Assembly (NCBI GenBank): GCA_017853455.1
Contig: JAFMJM010000041.1
Coordinates: forward strand, 1-13,493
Direction of reading: 5' to 3'
Source of the DNA: Acidimicrobiia bacterium
GTDB taxonomy: Bacteria > Actinomycetota > Acidimicrobiia > IMCC26256 > PALSA-555
DNA: 13,493 nucleotides
Part shown: positions 1 through 6,674 of the stretch, one piece after another
Layout: every line of letters begins with the position of its first letter
Numbering within the stretch: position 1 is the first letter of the stretch
Program-made: the position numbers and the translations under genes
Notes under the pieces: model-generated
Told to the model about the DNA's origin: nothing
Database searches by the model: none
What the model saw: only the letters and a program-made list of their open reading frames with translations

Positions 1-1413
1 CTGTGGGCGGTGTTCAAGATCCGCGCCGTGTGGGTCAACATCAACTACCGCTACGTCGAGGAGGAGCTCGCCTACCTCTTCGAGAACGCCGACCTGAAGG
101 CGCTCGTCTACGCCCGCGAGTTCGCGCCGCGGGTGCGCGGCGTGCTCGGGTCGCTCCCGCTGCTGCAGCACACCGTCGTGATCGACGACGGCAGCGGCGC
201 CGACCTCACCGGCCTCGACTCCGTGCCCTACGAGGACGCCCTCGCCGCGCAGTCGCCCGAGCGCGACTTCGGACCCCGGTCGGGCGACGACCGGTACATC
301 CTCTTCACCGGTGGCACCACCGGAATGCCCAAGGGCGTCGTGTGGCGTCACGAGGACGTCTTCTTCGCCCTCGGCGGCGGCATCGACCCGGTCGCCAACA
401 CCCGCGTCGACTCCCCCGCCACGCTCATCGAAGCGGCCAAGGAGCAGCCCGGCGTCACCTGCATGATGCCGATCGCGCCCCTGATGCACGGCGCCACGCA
501 GTGGGGCGTCATGAGCGGCTCGTTCCGGGCGAACAAGGTCGTGCTGATGGCCAAGTTCGACGCCGAACGCGCCTGGGAGCTCGTCGGCGAGGAGAAGATC
601 AACTCGATCATGATCACGGGCGACGCCATGGCCCGACCCTTGATCGACGCGCTCGCCGAGCGCGCCGACGACTTCGACCTCTCCAGCCTGTTCCTCGTGG
701 GGAGCACCGCCGCACTGTTCTCGCCGGGGGTCAAGGAGCAGTTCATGGAGCTGCTCCCGACGTGCGTGTTCAGCGACGCCATCGGATCGTCGGAGGGCGG
801 CTCCAACGGGTACGTCATCGTCCAGAAGGGCAAGACCGCCATGAAGGGCGGGCCCACCGTCAACCCGGTCCTCGACAGCGTGGTGCTCGACGAGGACCTG
901 CGCGAGGTCGCGCCCGGGTCCGGCGTCGTCGGCAAGGTCGCCCGCAAGGGCAACATCCCGATCGGCTACTACAAGGACCCGGTCAAGTCGGCCGAGACGT
1001 TCGTCACCGGACCCGACGGCACCCGGTACTCCGTGCCGGGCGACTTCGCCACCTACGAGGCCGACGGCACCATCACGCTGCTCGGACGCGGCTCGGTGTC
1101 GATCAACTCCGGCGGCGAGAAGATCTTCCCCGAGGAGGTCGAGGGCGCGGTGCGCCGCCACCCCGAGGTCTACGACTGCGTCGTGGTCGGCGTGCCCGAC
1201 GAGCGGTGGGGCCAGCGCGTCGCCGCGGTGGTCAAACCCCGTGGCCACGCCGTGGTCACCCTCGAGTCGGTCCAGGAGGAGTGCCGCAAGCACATCGCGG
1301 GCTACAAGGTGCCGCGCGAGATCCACCTCGTCGACCACATCGAGCGCTCGCCGTCGGGCAAGCCCGACTACCGCTGGGCGGCGGCCGTCGCCCGCGGCGA
1401 GACGACCGCCTGA
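1..1413 (+). CDS. Acyl-CoA synthetase (AMP-forming), FadD19-like, 5' truncated
   Basis: This is an ANL-superfamily adenylating enzyme that activates a carboxylic acid with ATP and CoA to the acyl-CoA. The frame is open from base 1, so the true start lies upstream; GTG at base 10 is not credible as a start because conserved sequence is already running. About 470 codons are present and roughly 75 residues are probably missing, judged from the usual ~545-residue length. Numbering from base 1, the phosphate-binding motif FTGGTTGMPKG is at residues 102-112, followed by VVWRHEDVFFALGGG. The hinge/C-terminal block SGGEKIFPEEVE is near residue 370, and the catalytic lysine is K454 in SPSGKPDYRW. The GGTTGMPKGVVWRHED block and the PDYRW ending resemble the mycobacterial FadD17/FadD19 group (steroid side-chain or long-chain substrates). 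The substrate is inferred from that resemblance only. It is followed 41 bp later by an esterase on the same strand, probably one transcript. Confidence 0.93.
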   Translation: MWAVFKIRAVWVNINYRYVEEELAYLFENADLKALVYAREFAPRVRGVLGSLPLLQHTVVIDDGSGADLTGLDSVPYEDALAAQSPERDFGPRSGDDRYILFTGGTTGMPKGVVWRHEDVFFALGGGIDPVANTRVDSPATLIEAAKEQPGVTCMMPIAPLMHGATQWGVMSGSFRANKVVLMAKFDAERAWELVGEEKINSIMITGDAMARPLIDALAERADDFDLSSLFLVGSTAALFSPGVKEQFMELLPTCVFSDAIGSSEGGSNGYVIVQKGKTAMKGGPTVNPVLDSVVLDEDLREVAPGSGVVGKVARKGNIPIGYYKDPVKSAETFVTGPDGTRYSVPGDFATYEADGTITLLGRGSVSINSGGEKIFPEEVEGAVRRHPEVYDCVVVGVPDERWGQRVAAVVKPRGHAVVTLESVQEECRKHIAGYKVPREIHLVDHIERSPSGKPDYRWAAAVARGETTA

Positions 1414-1443
1414 TCCACCACCGGTCGCCGAGCACCGATCCCC

Positions 1444-1449
1444 GAGGAG
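1444..1449 (+). promoter_or_regulatory. Ribosome binding site of the esterase
   Basis: GAGGAG lies 5 bases before the GTG at 1455. It decides the start within a frame that stays open far upstream, through the antisense-like third frame of the synthetase gene. Confidence 0.6.
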
Positions 1450-1454
1450 CCCCC

Positions 1455-2399
1455 GTGCCGCTGCACCCCGCCTTCCAGGCCTTCGTCGACGCCACTGCCG
1501 GCGCCGCCCCCCAGCCCGAGGACCCCGCCGAGCGGGTCGCCGCGCTGCGGGCGACGGTCGAGGGCTTCGGTGCCCTCGGGGCGGGTGAGCCCCCGGCCCT
1601 CGCCTCGGTGGCCGACCACACCGTCGACGGCCCCCACGGGCCCGTCCCGGTCCGGATCTACACGCCGACGGCGCCGTCGGGCGTGGGCATCGTCTACCTC
1701 CACGGCGGCGGCTGGGTGTCGGGCTCGGTGAACGCCTGGGACGGCCTGTGCCGGCGCCTGGCCGCGACGGCGAACGCGGTCGTGGCCAGCGTCGACTACC
1801 ACCTCGCTCCCGAGCACCCGTTCCCCGGTCCGCTCGACGACTGCCACGCCGCGCTGGCCTGGTTCGTCGATCGGGCGGGCGATTTCGGCGTCGACCCGGC
1901 CCGGGTGGCGATCGCCGGCGACAGCGCCGGCGGCAACCTGAGCGCGGCCGTGGCCCTCGTCGCCCGCGACCGCGGCCCCGACCTCGTCGCGCAGGTGCTC
2001 GTGTACCCCGTGACCGACGCCGCCTGCGACACGCCGTCGATGGCCGCCAACGGCGAGGGCTACCTCCTCACGGCGGCCGCCATGCGCGACATGTGGGCGA
2101 TGTACCTCGGCGGCTGGGCCCGCGACGTCGCGCCCGCCGACGCCGACCCGCTCGCCGCCGTGCTGCGCCACCCCGACCTGGCGGGCCTGCCGCCCGCGCT
2201 GGTCATGACCGCCGAGTTCGACCCGCTGCGCGACGAGGGTGAGGCCTACGCGGCCCGCCTGGCCGAGGCGGGCGTGCCCACCACCGTGCGGCGCTTCGAC
2301 GGCATGATCCACGGCTTCTTCGGGATGTACGAGATCGTGGGCGAGTCGGGCGAGGCGATCGCACTCGCCGCCGACTTCGTCAACGACCGGGCTCGCTGA
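1455..2399 (+). CDS. Alpha/beta hydrolase, HSL-type esterase/lipase
   Basis: This 314-residue esterase of the hormone-sensitive-lipase family (alpha/beta hydrolase fold 3) hydrolyses carboxylic esters in the cytoplasm. The oxyanion motif HGGG is at residues 83-86, the nucleophile elbow GDSAGG at 155-160 (Ser157), the acid Asp256 in EFDPLRDE, and the base His286 in GMIHGFF, so the triad is complete. No signal peptide is visible. The GTG start is chosen because GAGGAG precedes it by 5 bases and it gives the normal family length; the frame remains open upstream but that part overlaps the synthetase and is low-complexity arginine-rich shadow. Its last 20 bases overlap the convergent acyl-CoA dehydrogenase gene. 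Co-orientation with the acyl-CoA synthetase suggests that it frees an acid that the synthetase then activates; this is inference. Mycobacterial Lip esterases of this type are the nearest relatives I recognise. Confidence 0.93.
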   Translation: MPLHPAFQAFVDATAGAAPQPEDPAERVAALRATVEGFGALGAGEPPALASVADHTVDGPHGPVPVRIYTPTAPSGVGIVYLHGGGWVSGSVNAWDGLCRRLAATANAVVASVDYHLAPEHPFPGPLDDCHAALAWFVDRAGDFGVDPARVAIAGDSAGGNLSAAVALVARDRGPDLVAQVLVYPVTDAACDTPSMAANGEGYLLTAAAMRDMWAMYLGGWARDVAPADADPLAAVLRHPDLAGLPPALVMTAEFDPLRDEGEAYAARLAEAGVPTTVRRFDGMIHGFFGMYEIVGESGEAIALAADFVNDRAR

Positions 2400-3552
2400 G
2401 CCGCCGCAGCAGCCCGCGGGCGATGACGAGACGCTGGATCTCGTTGGTGCCCTCGCCGATCATCATCAGGGGAGCGTCGCGCAAGTGGCGCTCGATCGGC
2501 AGCTCGGTGGTGTAGCCGATCCCACCGTGGATGCGCATCGCGTCCGTCGCGATCGCGAACGCCGCCTCACTGGCGAACAGCTTGGCCATGCCCGCCTCGA
2601 CGTCGCAGCGCTCCCCCGCCTGCTTCTTCTCCGCCGCCGACCGGGTGAGGAGCCGGGCGGCCTCGAGCTGCGTCGCCATGTCGGCGAGCTTCAGTTGGAT
2701 CGCCTGGTGCTCCGCGATCGGGACGCCCATCGTGTGCCGCTGCTGTGCGTACGCCAGCGCGGCGTCGAACGCAGCACGCGCCACCCCCACCGCCCGGGCG
2801 GCGATGTTGATGCGTCCCTGCTCGAGGACGCCCAGGATCTGCGCCAATCCGCGCCCCGGCTCGCCCACCAGTGCGTCGGCGGGCATCCGGTGGCCCACGT
2901 AGGCCATCTCCACCGTCTCGAGTCCCTTGTACCCGAGCTTCGGGATGTTCCGCGACACCGTGATCCCGCCCGACGACGGCCCGGGCTCCTTCTCGACCAC
3001 GAACGCCGAGATGCCCTCGTCGGTGCGCGCCGCCAGCAGGATCAGCGACGCCCGCTCCCCGTTGGTGACCCAGGTCTTCGTGCCGTCGACCACCCATTCG
3101 TCGCCGTCGCGCGTCGCCCGGCACGTCAGGTTGCGGGTGTCGGTCCCGGCGTCGGGCTCGGAGAGCGACAGGGCGCCCCGGCGGGCCCCCGACGCCAGAT
3201 CGGGCAGCCAGCGCCGCTTCTGCTCCTCGGTGCCGTGGGTGGCGATCGTGGTCGCGCACATCGTGTGCGTGTTGACAATGCCCGACAGCGACATCCAGCC
3301 GTAGCAGAGCTCCTCGACCACCGCCACGTAGGTCAGCAGGTCGAGACCGAGCCCGCCGTACTCGACCGGCGTGGTGACGCCGAACAGACCCATCGCCTTC
3401 ATGTCCTCGACCAGGGCGTCGGGATGGGCGTCGGCGCGCTCGAGCTCCGAGGCCACCGGGAGGACCTCCCGGGCCACCCAGTGCCGCACCGCCGCCACGA
3501 TCTCCTCGCGCACCTCGGGCGGCGTCGGAATCGTCGTCCGGGGGTCGCTCAC
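2380..3552 (-). CDS. Acyl-CoA dehydrogenase (FadE-type)
   Basis: This 390-residue FAD-dependent acyl-CoA dehydrogenase introduces a 2,3 double bond into acyl-CoA and passes electrons to electron-transfer flavoprotein. The first family signature LSLSEPDAGTD is at residues 128-138, the FAD/substrate block WVTNGERA at 161-168, the second signature region IHGGIGYTTELPIERHLRD at 341-359, and the catalytic base is Glu367 in IGEGTNEIQ, the position used in medium- and short-chain members. All expected parts are present. The frame is open for another ~190 codons upstream, but GTG at 3552 is chosen because it gives standard length, the family alignment begins there, and a -10 box TAGACT stands 8 bases upstream. 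This implies a leaderless transcript. The gene diverges from the thioesterase at 3577 and overlaps the esterase by 20 bases at its 3' end. Confidence 0.95.
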   Translation of the reverse strand: MSDPRTTIPTPPEVREEIVAAVRHWVAREVLPVASELERADAHPDALVEDMKAMGLFGVTTPVEYGGLGLDLLTYVAVVEELCYGWMSLSGIVNTHTMCATTIATHGTEEQKRRWLPDLASGARRGALSLSEPDAGTDTRNLTCRATRDGDEWVVDGTKTWVTNGERASLILLAARTDEGISAFVVEKEPGPSSGGITVSRNIPKLGYKGLETVEMAYVGHRMPADALVGEPGRGLAQILGVLEQGRINIAARAVGVARAAFDAALAYAQQRHTMGVPIAEHQAIQLKLADMATQLEAARLLTRSAAEKKQAGERCDVEAGMAKLFASEAAFAIATDAMRIHGGIGYTTELPIERHLRDAPLMMIGEGTNEIQRLVIARGLLRRLSEPGR

Positions 3553-3560
3553 GACGGGCG

Positions 3561-3566
3561 AGTCTA
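3561..3566 (-). promoter_or_regulatory. -10 box of the acyl-CoA dehydrogenase (leaderless)
   Basis: On the minus strand this reads TAGACT, followed by 8 bases and then the GTG start at 3552, so transcription would begin at or within two bases of the start codon. There is no Shine-Dalgarno sequence. It overlaps the oppositely oriented TAGGAT by two bases. No clear -35 hexamer was recognised. Confidence 0.6.
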
Positions 3567-3570
3567 GGAT
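3565..3570 (+). promoter_or_regulatory. -10 box of the thioesterase (leaderless)
   Basis: TAGGAT is followed by exactly 6 bases and then the GTG start at 3577, placing +1 on the start codon. It shares bases 3565-3566 with the divergent TAGACT box. Confidence 0.62.
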
Positions 3571-3576
3571 CCGGCC

Positions 3577-4281
3577 GTGTCCGACCTCCCCGTCCCCCAC
3601 GACGTCGACCCGGCCGACGGAACGCTCGTGCACAACCTGCACGACCTCGACGGCGGGCCCGACGTGCCGGCCGACGTCGCCGCCGCCCGCCGCGCGGCGG
3701 CCGCCACCCGGCGGCTGATCAACGGGCTCGTCGGGACCACCGCCGACGCCGCCACCCTCGACGCCGCGGCCACCGACCTCGAGCGTCTCGCCGACGTCCT
3801 GGCCCCCCACGGCGTGCGCAGCCGCTACGAGGCCACCGGTGGTCTCCACGGCGGGGTGACCGCCGACCAGCGGGTCTGGGAGTCGCACCCGTTCATCGGG
3901 CCGGGCAGCCCGCTCGCGCCACCGATGCGGATCACCCGGGTCGGCGACCTCGCCCTCGGCACCGTCGTGTTCACCCACCCCTACGAGGGCCCGCCCGGGG
4001 CGGCCCACGGCGGGATGGTGGCGGCGATGTTCGACCTCGTCCTCGGGGCCGCCGCCTCCTTCAGCCCGGTGGGGGGCCTCACCGGCACCCTGAGCGTCCG
4101 GTACCGGCGCCCGACCCCCCTGCACGAGCCCATCCGCTACGAGGGCTGGATCGACCGCTCCGAGGAGCGCAAGACCTTCGTGGCCGGCGCCTCCTTCGCC
4201 GGCGACACCCTGCTGGCCCAGGCGGAGGGGATCTTCGTGCGGGTCGACCAGCGCCGCTACGACCCCCCGGCCGGTTCGTGA
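3577..4281 (+). CDS. PaaI-family hotdog thioesterase
   Basis: This 234-residue protein has a helical N-terminal part (about residues 30-85) and a C-terminal 4HBT hotdog domain. It probably hydrolyses an acyl-CoA thioester to the acid and CoA. The hotdog fingerprint GAAHGGMVAAMFD is at 141-153, with the HGG turn at 144-146 and the acidic residue Asp153 on the central helix. The strand motif GTLSVRYRRPTPL at 170-182 is typical of the PaaI/THEM4 type. The start is the GTG 6 bases after TAGGAT. The position opposite an acyl-CoA dehydrogenase and before a phosphotransferase fits acyl-CoA turnover; the substrate cannot be told. It ends 41 bases before the next gene. Confidence 0.9.
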   Translation: MSDLPVPHDVDPADGTLVHNLHDLDGGPDVPADVAAARRAAAATRRLINGLVGTTADAATLDAAATDLERLADVLAPHGVRSRYEATGGLHGGVTADQRVWESHPFIGPGSPLAPPMRITRVGDLALGTVVFTHPYEGPPGAAHGGMVAAMFDLVLGAAASFSPVGGLTGTLSVRYRRPTPLHEPIRYEGWIDRSEERKTFVAGASFAGDTLLAQAEGIFVRVDQRRYDPPAGS

Positions 4282-4287
4282 GACAAT
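4282..4287 (+). promoter_or_regulatory. Possible -10 box before the phosphotransferase
   Basis: GACAAT begins right after the thioesterase stop codon and would give a leader of roughly 30 bases before the GTG at 4323. It matches TATAAT at only four of six bases and has no recognisable -35, so readthrough from the thioesterase promoter is equally possible. Confidence 0.25.
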
Positions 4288-4313
4288 GACCGGACCCGGA
4301 CCGAGACCCGAAC

Positions 4314-4317
4314 GGAG
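4314..4317 (+). promoter_or_regulatory. Ribosome binding site of the phosphotransferase
   Basis: GGAG stands 5 bases before the GTG at 4323 and supports that start. Confidence 0.55.
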
Positions 4318-4322
4318 CTCCC

Positions 4323-5432
4323 GTGCCCATCCCCGAGCAGCGTGACCTCGAGGCCGCCCGCGGCATCCTCGCCGAGTGGTTCGCCCGTGACCTCGACGCC
4401 ACCGACGTCGAGGTGGGTCCGATCGACAAGCCCGGTCTGACCGGGTTCTCCAACGAGACGCTCCTCTTCGACCTGACCTACACCCCGAAGGGCCGCAGCC
4501 CCCGCACCGAGGGGCTGGTGGTGCGCACCAAGCCGACGGCCCACACGGTGTTCCTCGAGTCCGACTTCGAGACCCAGTACCGCGTGCTCGACACGCTCGG
4601 CGTGCGCACCGACGTGCCGGTGCCCGTCATGCGCGGCTACGAGTCCGATCCGTCGGTGCTCGGCTCCGAGTTCTTCGTGATGGAGCGCCTCGACGGCTGC
4701 AAGGTCCCCGGCGACGCCCCGCCGTACACCGCCGAGGGCTGGGTGACCGAGCTCACCCCCGAGGAGCGGACCACGATGGTCCACTCGGGGCTCGACGCGC
4801 TGGTCAAGATCCACTCCCTCGACTGGCACCGGCTCGGGTTCGACGACCTCTCGAAGCCGCAGTACGGCGCGCTCGGCTTCGCGCAGCAGTTCGCCTACTA
4901 CGAGGCGTCGTTCGAGTGGGCGGCCCAGGGCCGCCCGGAGGAGCACCCGATCGTGTTCGCGGCGCTCGAGTGGTGTCGCGAGCGGGCTCCGCAGCTCGAC
5001 CCGGAGATCACGCTCTGCTGGGGCGACGCCCGCATGGGCAACCAGATGTTCGGACCCGACAACACGGTGCAGGCGGTGGTCGACTGGGAGATGGTCACCC
5101 TCGCCGACCCGATGATGGACCTGGGCTGGTGGATCTTCCTCGACCGCCACAGCCACGAGGGCTTCGGCGTCGACCGCCTCCCCGGGTTCCCCACCCGCGA
5201 GGAGCAGATCGCCTACTACGAGCAGCGCTCCGGACGGCGGGTCCGCGACCTCGAGTTCTACGAGGTCTTCGCCGGCCTGCGCTTCGGGGTCGTGATGATG
5301 CGGCTCGCGACCCTGCTCCAGGAGTTCGAGCTGCTCCCCGCCGAGAACGACATGGCCCAGAACAACACCGTCACCCAGAACCTCGCCGTGCTGCTGGACC
5401 TGCCCGCCCCCGGCGCGCCGGTCCAGCTCTGA
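4323..5432 (+). CDS. APH-type phosphotransferase family protein
   Basis: This 369-residue protein has the aminoglycoside phosphotransferase/choline kinase-like fold (PF01636), the branch related to the kinase part of ACAD10/ACAD11 and common beside acyl-CoA genes in actinobacteria. The glycine-rich nucleotide loop GLTGFSNET is at residues 38-46 and the FVMERLDG hinge at 118-125. The catalytic loop CWGDARMGNQMF is at 232-243, with Asp235 and Asn240, and the metal-binding VVDWEMV is at 252-258, with Asp254. The usual histidine of HGD is tryptophan here, which I believe is a subfamily trait rather than damage. By analogy with ACAD10/11 it might phosphorylate a hydroxyacyl-CoA; nothing in the sequence fixes the substrate, and I see no reason to call it antibiotic resistance. 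The amidohydrolase follows after 25 bases. Confidence 0.88.
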   Translation: MPIPEQRDLEAARGILAEWFARDLDATDVEVGPIDKPGLTGFSNETLLFDLTYTPKGRSPRTEGLVVRTKPTAHTVFLESDFETQYRVLDTLGVRTDVPVPVMRGYESDPSVLGSEFFVMERLDGCKVPGDAPPYTAEGWVTELTPEERTTMVHSGLDALVKIHSLDWHRLGFDDLSKPQYGALGFAQQFAYYEASFEWAAQGRPEEHPIVFAALEWCRERAPQLDPEITLCWGDARMGNQMFGPDNTVQAVVDWEMVTLADPMMDLGWWIFLDRHSHEGFGVDRLPGFPTREEQIAYYEQRSGRRVRDLEFYEVFAGLRFGVVMMRLATLLQEFELLPAENDMAQNNTVTQNLAVLLDLPAPGAPVQL

Positions 5433-5457
5433 GCGTCCGGTCGTTCGGGCCCCGACG

Positions 5458-6330
5458 ATGCCGGACGTCGCGGTCGAGGGCGGGATCGTCGACCTCATGG
5501 TCGGCCTGCCCCCGGCCCCCGGCGACATGTCGTGGCGCGACGCCCTCCGGCCGCTCCTGAAGGACGAGCAGTCGTTGGGCGGCTTCGCCCACCCCGCGTC
5601 GTACATGTTCAAGAACCTGCCGTCGGAGCGCTTCGCCGACGACCCGCCCCGGGCGGTGCTCGAGGCGATGGACGCCTACGGGGTCGCCACGGCGCTGATC
5701 ACCGTCCACCCCGACAACCCGGTGTCGGTGCGGGCCGTCACCGAGCACCCCGACCGCTTCATCGGCGCGGTCGAGGTCGACCCCAACGCCGGGGTCGCCG
5801 GGGTCCGGGCGCTGCGCCACGCCGTGGAGACGCTCGGGGTGCGGGCCGCCGCCGCGCTGCCCGCCGGCACGTTCCCCCAGCGCCCCCTCGACGACGCCGC
5901 CTGGTTCCCGCTCTACACCGCCTGCATCGACCTCGGCGTGCCGTTCCTGCCCTGCGTGGGCATCCCCGGGCCGCGCATCCCGTTCGCCCCCCAGCACGTG
6001 ATGCTGCTCGACCGGGTCTGCTACGAGTTCCCCGAGCTGACGATCATCACCCGCCACGGCTGCGAGCCCTGGGAGGAGCTGGCCGTCAAGCTCATGCTGA
6101 AGTGGCCCAACCTCCACTACTCGACATCGGCCTTCGCGCCGAAGTACTACCCGCAGGCGATCGTCGACTACGCCAACACCCGCGGCGCCGACAAGGTCCT
6201 GTTCGCCGGGTACTTCCCGATGGGCCTCTCCTACGAGACGATCTTCGAGCAGCTGCCGAACGTGGGGTTCCGCCCCGAGGTGTGGCCGAAGTTCCTCCGG
6301 GGCAACGCCGCCCGGATCTTCGGGCTCTGA
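5458..6330 (+). CDS. Amidohydrolase-2 family protein with a degenerate metal site
   Basis: This 290-residue TIM-barrel protein of the amidohydrolase-2 (PF04909) family is recognisable from ITRHGCEPWEELAVK at residues 197-211, WPNLHYSTSAFAPKY at 216-230 and DYANTRGADKVLFAGYFP at 237-254. Known active members (ACMSD, gamma-resorcylate decarboxylase) bind a metal through an N-terminal HxH, a mid-barrel His and a late Asp. Here His200 is present, but the N-terminal strand reads IVDLMVGLP (10-18) without histidines, and the late block reads FAGYFPMG (249-256) where active members have a GSDxP-like block. Decarboxylase or hydrolase chemistry is therefore doubtful. Similar sequences are common in mycobacterial acyl-CoA clusters. 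The ATG start has no good ribosome site; the gene follows the phosphotransferase by 25 bases and is probably co-transcribed. Confidence 0.85.
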   Translation: MPDVAVEGGIVDLMVGLPPAPGDMSWRDALRPLLKDEQSLGGFAHPASYMFKNLPSERFADDPPRAVLEAMDAYGVATALITVHPDNPVSVRAVTEHPDRFIGAVEVDPNAGVAGVRALRHAVETLGVRAAAALPAGTFPQRPLDDAAWFPLYTACIDLGVPFLPCVGIPGPRIPFAPQHVMLLDRVCYEFPELTIITRHGCEPWEELAVKLMLKWPNLHYSTSAFAPKYYPQAIVDYANTRGADKVLFAGYFPMGLSYETIFEQLPNVGFRPEVWPKFLRGNAARIFGL

Positions 6331-6374
6331 CCGGCCCCGGGCCCGGCTTCCCGGCGTTCCCGGGACTCGGCGGG

Positions 6375-6380
6375 TAGATT
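6375..6380 (+). promoter_or_regulatory. -10 box of the desulforedoxin-like pair (leaderless)
   Basis: TAGATT is followed by 7 bases and then the ATG at 6388, with no Shine-Dalgarno sequence. The arrangement matches the other leaderless starts of the window. It likely drives 6388-7721. Confidence 0.6.
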
Positions 6381-6387
6381 CCCGGCC

Positions 6388-6510
6388 ATGGCAGTTGCAG
6401 TTGGATCGCGCCTCAAGTGCGAGAAGTGTGAGACCGAGGTCATCGTCGTCAAGGGCACCGACGGCGACGTGTCGTGCTGCGGGCAGCCGCTCGCGGCCCG
6501 GGAGGGCTGA
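6388..6510 (+). CDS. Small desulforedoxin-like metal-binding protein, four-Cys form
   Basis: This 40-residue protein is below the length most gene callers favour. Cysteines are at 11, 14, 30 and 31, with KCEKCETEV at 10-18 and DVSCCGQPL at 27-35. The CxxC plus CC layout is that of desulforedoxin and of the N-terminal domain of desulfoferrodoxin, which hold one Fe or Zn by four thiolates. A role in electron transfer or as a structural metal-binding partner is inferred. The ATG is supported by a -10 box 7 bases upstream, and its stop codon is followed one base later by the ATG of a paralogue. There is no signal peptide or membrane segment. Confidence 0.82.
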   Translation: MAVAVGSRLKCEKCETEVIVVKGTDGDVSCCGQPLAAREG

Positions 6511-6511
6511 G

Positions 6512-6655
6512 ATGGCGAACCTGCTGGGCAAGCGCTACGTGTGTGCCGAGTGCGAGGCCACGGTGCTCGTCACCAAGGCCGGCGAGGGCGAGCTCACCTG
6601 CCACGGCGCGGTGATGGAGCCGGCGCAGGCCAAGCCGCTCCCCTCCTCGGACTGA
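6512..6655 (+). CDS. Small desulforedoxin-like protein, Cys3-His variant
   Basis: This 47-residue paralogue of the preceding gene aligns without a gap: Cys11, Cys14, Cys30, but His31 in place of the second cysteine of the CC pair (KRYVCAECEATV, ELTCHGAVMEP). The MANxxGxxYxCxxC opening strongly recalls desulforedoxin. Cys3-His could still bind Zn or Fe, with a different redox potential. The ATG lies one base after the upstream stop, so translation is probably coupled. The frame is open further upstream, but that extension overlaps the first small gene and is low-complexity. The C-terminal tail AQAKPLPSSD is unstructured. The crotonase gene begins 19 bases later. Confidence 0.82.
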   Translation: MANLLGKRYVCAECEATVLVTKAGEGELTCHGAVMEPAQAKPLPSSD

Positions 6656-6674
6656 CACCCCCGACGACCGCCCA

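Noticed and set aside
3..1454. Extension of the esterase frame back to the window start as an approximately 800-residue fusion
   Set aside because: The upstream part is Arg-rich out-of-frame translation of the acyl-CoA synthetase; GTG 1455 has a ribosome site.
3553..4125. Upstream extension of the acyl-CoA dehydrogenase frame to about 580 residues
   Set aside because: The added part lies antisense to the thioesterase, has no domain, and the family length and -10 box both point to GTG 3552.
4323..5432. Aminoglycoside resistance gene
   Set aside because: The fold is shared, but the CWGD loop, length and acyl-CoA gene context fit the ACAD10/11-like branch; nothing supports an antibiotic substrate.
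6331..6374. GC-rich inverted repeats (including CCGGGCCCGG) after the amidohydrolase as a terminator
   Set aside because: The arms are short, no T tract follows, and such matches arise easily at this base composition.
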